From the NCBI RefSeq assembly GCF_024708915.1, contig NZ_JANJXQ010000013.1, positions 1 through 9,223 of the forward strand: a stretch of 9,223 nucleotides of DNA, given 5' to 3'. Positions 6,087-9,223 of this stretch are shown here, one piece after another. The translations under genes were made by a program, and so were the position numbers. The notes under the pieces were generated by a model. That model saw only the letters and a list, made by a program, of their open reading frames with translations, was not told where the DNA came from and ran no database searches. Source of the DNA: Thiobacillus sp. (GTDB lineage: Bacteria; Pseudomonadota; Gammaproteobacteria; Burkholderiales; Thiobacillaceae). Each line of letters begins with the position of its first letter. Position 1 is the stretch's first letter.

Positions 6087-6194
6087 TCCAGACTCGTCTA
6101 CCCGCCCGACCTCGACGTGCTGTGGCAGGGCGTGGCCGACAAGACCAAGCCGGATGCCGCCAAGATCCACTTCATTCGCCGCCAGCCCCGGTAA
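6087..6194 (+). pseudogene. C-terminal tail of an unrecognised protein
   Basis: A + frame ending at TAA 6192-6194 reads [20 protein letters not shown] then [15 protein letters not shown]. The balanced composition, high third-position G+C and basic end look like the true C-terminus of a core gene whose 5' part is missing. The frame is open back to a TAA at 6009-6011, but the upstream part (6012-6086) looks random, holds the catalase leader, and has no start. I do not recognise the family. The simplest reading is that the island or a deletion removed the rest of the gene, placing the right boundary of foreign DNA near 6085. The stop lies 51 bp before the next gene. Confidence 0.45.
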
Positions 6195-6245
6195 AGCCGG
6201 CAGGACAGCGCCGTGCTATGCTGGACGGCATTTCAAGGAGAAGGC

Positions 6246-6470
6246 GTGCTCAAGATTCTGCTGCTGATTGCAATCGTTTTTCTGGTGCTGGCGCTGTTTC
6301 GCGCCTACCAGCGCTCGCTCAACAAACCGCCCGCGCCGACGCGCGAGCAGACCGTCGAAGACATGGTGAAATGCGTGCATTGCGGAGTGAATCTGCCGCG
6401 CAGCGAGGCCATCTATTCCGGCGGCGAATTTTTCTGCAGCCCCGAGCACCAGCAACGCGGCAAAAAATGA
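6246..6470 (+). CDS. PP0621-type small membrane-anchored zinc-ribbon-like protein
   Basis: This 74-residue protein has one N-terminal membrane anchor (MLKILLLIAIVFLVLALFRA, 1-20), a short proline-containing linker (21-40), and a small cytoplasmic module, VKCVHCGVNLPRSEAIYSGG then EFFCSPEHQ (41-69). Cys43, Cys46, Cys64 and His68 form a CxxC...CxxxH set that probably binds zinc, like a half treble clef. This matches the PP0621 family of uncharacterised proteins often found beside pilS. The GTG start at 6246 is chosen over the upstream ATG (6213) because AAGGAG (6235-6240) precedes it at 5-nt spacing and the membrane anchor then begins at once. Its stop overlaps the pilS start (ATGA, 6467-6470), so the two are co-translated. 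The role is unknown; a partner or sensor for PilS is possible. Confidence 0.82.
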   Translation: MLKILLLIAIVFLVLALFRAYQRSLNKPPAPTREQTVEDMVKCVHCGVNLPRSEAIYSGGEFFCSPEHQQRGKK

Positions 6471-8050
6471 ACGCCGCGGCACCCCCCATGCCGCGCCCGG
6501 CCGCTCAAGGCTACTATGCGTCGCACTGGCGCAGCCTCGATTACTTCAATCTGTATCGCCTGACCCTGGCGGTGGCGCTGGTGTTCACCGGGCTGCTGTT
6601 CGACGCCTCGGAGCTGTTCCGCGAAGGCGCATCCGCGCGTTTCCAGGCCTTCGCCTATGCCTATCTGCTGATCGCGGCACTGTTCGTGCTGGGCATCCGC
6701 GCGCGCTGGCCGGGGTTCCAGATCCAACTCACCGCCCACATCACCGCCGATATCGTGCTGGTGATGCTGATGATGTCGACCAGCGAACGGCTGGCAGGCG
6801 GCATGGGTCTGCTGCTGGCGATTTCCATCGCCTCGGGCGGCCTGGTAGGCAGCGGGCGGCTGACCCTGCTGTATGCGGCGATGGCGTCGATCGCCGTGCT
6901 GCTGCAGCATGCTTTCGGCATTCTCGGCGGCAGCCAGAGGATGGACAGCTTTTTCCAGGTCGGGCTGCTGTGCGCCGGCTATTTCGCTATCGGCTGGCTG
7001 GCACACGCGCTGACCCGGCGCGCGCTGCAGTCGGAAACGCTGGCGCAGCGCCAAGCCGACGAGCTGGCGCTGCTGAACCGCATCAACGCGCTGGCGATCG
7101 AGAACTCGCCCGACGGCCTGCTGGCGGTGCGCGGCGACGGCGTGGTGCGCCACGCCAGCCCGCGTGCGCTGGCGCTGCTCGGCATCACGGCGCCGGTGGC
7201 GCCCGGCGTCACCCGGCTGGCCGACTGCGCGCCGGAGCTGGCGCGCGCCCTGTCGCAGCAATGCAGCCCACAGACCACGCATACCCTGAGCACCCAGGCG
7301 GCACAGTTGCGCATACGCTGTATCCCGCTTGCGACGCCGGACGACAGCCGGGTGCTGGTACTGGAAGACCAAAGCCAGGCCGCGCAGGCGGCGCAGCGGC
7401 TGAAGCTGGCGGCGCTGGGACGGCTCACCGCCAATATCGCACATGAAATCCGCAATCCGCTGTCGGCCATCAGCCAGGCAGCGCAGCTGCTGCGCGAGGA
7501 CACGCACGATCCGGCGCAAGCGAAGCTGACCGCCATCATCGAAAACAATACCCGCCGCCTCGACCGCCTGGTGGAGGAGGTGCTGACGCTCAACCGGCGC
7601 GACCGCCTCAGCCCGGTTGGCTTCGGGGTCGCGACGCTGGCCGCCCTGATCGACGAACTACGCCAGACTGAAGAAATCCCGGCGGATGCCGTCATAGTCA
7701 GCATGCCCGATACCGCGCATTTTCAATTCGACCCCGACCATCTGCGCCAGATCGTGTGGAATCTGCTGCGCAACGCATGGCGCTTTTGCCGCAAGCAGGC
7801 GGGCAGTATTCATATCCGTCTGCTGACGCAGGGCGAGACCGCGCACCTGGAGATCAGCGACGACGGTCCGGGGCTGACGCCGGAACACCAGAGCCGGCTG
7901 TTCGAGCCGTTTTTCACCACCGATGCGCAAGGCACCGGGCTCGGCCTGTTCCTCGCGCGCGAGCTGGCCGAGGCCAACCACGCGGTGCTGGCCTACGTGC
8001 CCGGTACGGATGGCGCATGCTTCCGTCTCAGCGTACACGGCAGGGAATAG
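6467..8050 (+). CDS. pilS: Two-component sensor histidine kinase PilS
   Basis: PilS senses pilin levels in the inner membrane in known systems and phosphorylates PilR, driving sigma-54 transcription of the major pilin gene pilA. The 527-residue protein has a polar start (1-25), about six membrane helices (roughly 30-178), a degenerate PAS-like domain (about 200-300; IENSPDGLLAVRGDGVVRHA), and a dimerisation/phosphoacceptor box RLTANIAHEIRNPLSAISQA (319-338) with His326. The ATPase domain has N box QIVWNLLRNAWRFCRKQ (428-444), G1 DDGPGL (465-470), F box RLFEPFFTT (477-485) and G2 GTGLGLFLA (489-497). All catalytic boxes are present. ATG 6467 overlaps the preceding stop; ATG 6488 (MPRPAAQG) is a possible alternative because no strong ribosome site is seen. 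It ends 2 bp before pilR. The PilS name rests on architecture and on the partner. Confidence 0.9.
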   Translation: MNAAAPPMPRPAAQGYYASHWRSLDYFNLYRLTLAVALVFTGLLFDASELFREGASARFQAFAYAYLLIAALFVLGIRARWPGFQIQLTAHITADIVLVMLMMSTSERLAGGMGLLLAISIASGGLVGSGRLTLLYAAMASIAVLLQHAFGILGGSQRMDSFFQVGLLCAGYFAIGWLAHALTRRALQSETLAQRQADELALLNRINALAIENSPDGLLAVRGDGVVRHASPRALALLGITAPVAPGVTRLADCAPELARALSQQCSPQTTHTLSTQAAQLRIRCIPLATPDDSRVLVLEDQSQAAQAAQRLKLAALGRLTANIAHEIRNPLSAISQAAQLLREDTHDPAQAKLTAIIENNTRRLDRLVEEVLTLNRRDRLSPVGFGVATLAALIDELRQTEEIPADAVIVSMPDTAHFQFDPDHLRQIVWNLLRNAWRFCRKQAGSIHIRLLTQGETAHLEISDDGPGLTPEHQSRLFEPFFTTDAQGTGLGLFLARELAEANHAVLAYVPGTDGACFRLSVHGRE

Positions 8051-8052
8051 CC

Positions 8053-9223
8053 ATGGCCGCCTCTCCGCGCATACTGCTGGTGGACGACGAGCCCGACCTG
8101 CTCGACCTGATGGAGCTGGCTCTGGTCAAAATGGGGCTGGAAACCGATCGCGCGAACAGCGTGGCCGAAGCGCAGACCCGCCTGGCGCAGACGCACTACG
8201 ACCTCTGCCTCACCGACATGCGGCTGGGAGACGGCGAAGGGCTGGACGTGGTCGCCTGCGCCAGTGCCCTGACGGCGTCGGTTCCGGTGGCCGTCATCAC
8301 GGCCTACGGCAATGCCGGTAATGCGGTCGCCGCCCTGAAAGCCGGGGCCTTCGACTACCTGGCCAAACCGGTGGCGCTCGACCAGTTGCGCGCATTGGTC
8401 AAATCCGCGCTGAACATTCCTGAAACCGCCCAGGCAGACGTTACTGCACGCGACCTGATCGGCCAGTCAGCAGCCATGCAGGAAATCCGCGCACGCATCG
8501 CCAAGCTCGCCCGCACCCAGGCACCGGTGCATATCGCCGGCGAATCGGGCAGCGGCAAGGAGCTCGCCGCACGGCTGATCCACCGGCTGGGCAACCGCTC
8601 GGACAAACCCTTCGTCGCCGTCAATTGCGGCGCGATCCCCGAAACACTGATGGAAAGCGAATTTTTCGGCTATCGCAAAGGCGCGTTCACCGGCGCCGAC
8701 GCCGATCGCAGCGGATTCTTCCAGGCGGCGGACAGCGGCACCCTGTTCCTCGACGAAGTCGCCGACCTGCCCTTGTCGATGCAGGTGAAGCTGCTGCGCG
8801 TGCTGCAGGAAAAAAAAGTACGCAAGGTCGGCGCCACCGCCGAAGAAGCGGTTGACGTGCGCATCGTCAGCGCGACCCATCAGAATCTGGCCGCGCTGGT
8901 GGAGGCCGGGCGTTTCCGCCAGGATCTGTATTACCGCCTGAACGTCATCGACCTGGTGATGCCCAGCCTGCGCGAGCGCGCCGAAGACATCCCCGAAATG
9001 GCGCGTTTCCTGCTCGACAAGCTCGGCGGCGGCGAGGTCAGACTCGACCGCGACGCCGAAAAGGCACTGCGCGCCTACGCCTTCCCGGGCAACGTACGCG
9101 AACTCGAAAACACCCTGGAGCGCGCGCTGGCATTGTGCGAAGACCGCCACATCCGCAGCGCCGACCTCAACCTTGCGCCGGCCCCGCTCCCGGCCAGCGC
9201 CGCCGCCGGCTGCAAATATCCGC
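8053..9223 (+). CDS. pilR: Sigma-54-dependent response regulator PilR (partial, 3' end outside window)
   Basis: PilR is the NtrC-type activator paired with PilS. The first 390 codons are present. The receiver domain (about 5-118) has the acidic pocket DDE (11-13), phosphoacceptor Asp55 (LCLTDMRLGDGEG), Thr83 and Lys105 (FDYLAKPV). The sigma-54 AAA+ domain (about 135-362) has Walker A GESGSGKE (163-170), the sigma-54 contact loop GAFTGA (210-215), Walker B GTLFLDEV (229-236) and arginine-finger region FRQDLYYRLNVID (288-300). The GAFTGA and DLYYRLNV signatures are unmodified, so it should activate RNA polymerase-sigma-54. ATG 8053 follows AGGGA (8042-8046) at 6-nt spacing and begins 2 nt after the pilS stop. 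The Fis-type helix-turn-helix expected at the C-terminus lies beyond 9223. Confidence 0.93.
   Translation, partial: MAASPRILLVDDEPDLLDLMELALVKMGLETDRANSVAEAQTRLAQTHYDLCLTDMRLGDGEGLDVVACASALTASVPVAVITAYGNAGNAVAALKAGAFDYLAKPVALDQLRALVKSALNIPETAQADVTARDLIGQSAAMQEIRARIAKLARTQAPVHIAGESGSGKELAARLIHRLGNRSDKPFVAVNCGAIPETLMESEFFGYRKGAFTGADADRSGFFQAADSGTLFLDEVADLPLSMQVKLLRVLQEKKVRKVGATAEEAVDVRIVSATHQNLAALVEAGRFRQDLYYRLNVIDLVMPSLRERAEDIPEMARFLLDKLGGGEVRLDRDAEKALRAYAFPGNVRELENTLERALALCEDRHIRSADLNLAPAPLPASAAAGCKYP

Noticed and set aside
5991..6170. 60-codon N-terminal extension of the catalase
   Set aside because: The ribosome site and family start support 5990; the extension is antisense to the orphan tail and looks random.
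6413..7519. 368-codon open frame on - , Gln/Arg/His-rich
   Set aside because: It lies antisense to pilS, which has all kinase boxes; the biased composition marks it as a shadow.
1..9223. CRISPR arrays, tRNAs, rRNAs and complete insertion sequences
   Set aside because: No regular spaced repeats, cloverleaf genes apart from tmRNA, transposase motifs or paired terminal repeats were seen.

Overview
The window looks like a chromosomal segment of a high-G+C proteobacterium. A betaproteobacterium is my best inference, from the tmRNA tag ANDENYALAA, the high G+C with strong G/C third positions, and a PilS/PilR pair preceded by a small PP0621-like protein. The sequence does not fix the genus.

Left edge (2-434): a complete one-piece tmRNA gene (ssrA) with a near-perfect 17-bp hairpin terminator. 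ssrA 3' ends are classical integration sites for tyrosine-recombinase islands. Here the terminator is followed by a cluster of GCAGTAAC repeats and then a decayed integrase that keeps only its arm-DNA-binding domain and carries an in-frame TGA. This marks the left end of an old, immobilised island.

Island body (about 435-6085): (i) unusual short repeats, then a ParD/ParE-type toxin-antitoxin pair on +; (ii) on -, an EamA-type 10-TM transporter and a chromate transporter (chrA) whose 3' part is out of frame; (iii) on +, a fragment of a DUF3597-like protein; (iv) on -, an intact clade-3-type haem catalase. No second copy of the ssrA 3' end (attR) was found in the window. Gaps with no gene are 1577-1774, 2636-2905 and 4110-4278. 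They hold only short repeats or palindromes and one unexplained open frame (2728-2905).

Right part (about 6085-9223): an orphan C-terminal tail of an unrecognised protein (ending at 6194), then a tightly packed + operon that looks like core genome. It contains a membrane-anchored mini zinc-ribbon protein of PP0621 type, the histidine kinase PilS (start overlaps the previous stop as ATGA), and the sigma-54 response regulator PilR, which runs off the window before its HTH. In characterised systems PilS/PilR control sigma-54 transcription of the major pilin gene.

Overall the window reads as an ssrA-anchored accessory region with stress cargo (toxin-antitoxin, chromate efflux, peroxide detoxification), several genes already decaying, next to type IV pilus regulators. 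I see no clear case for an undescribed multi-gene system. The best leads are the repeat arrays around the dead integrase, the chrA frameshift, the overlapping inverted repeats in the catalase leader, and the PP0621-PilS coupling.
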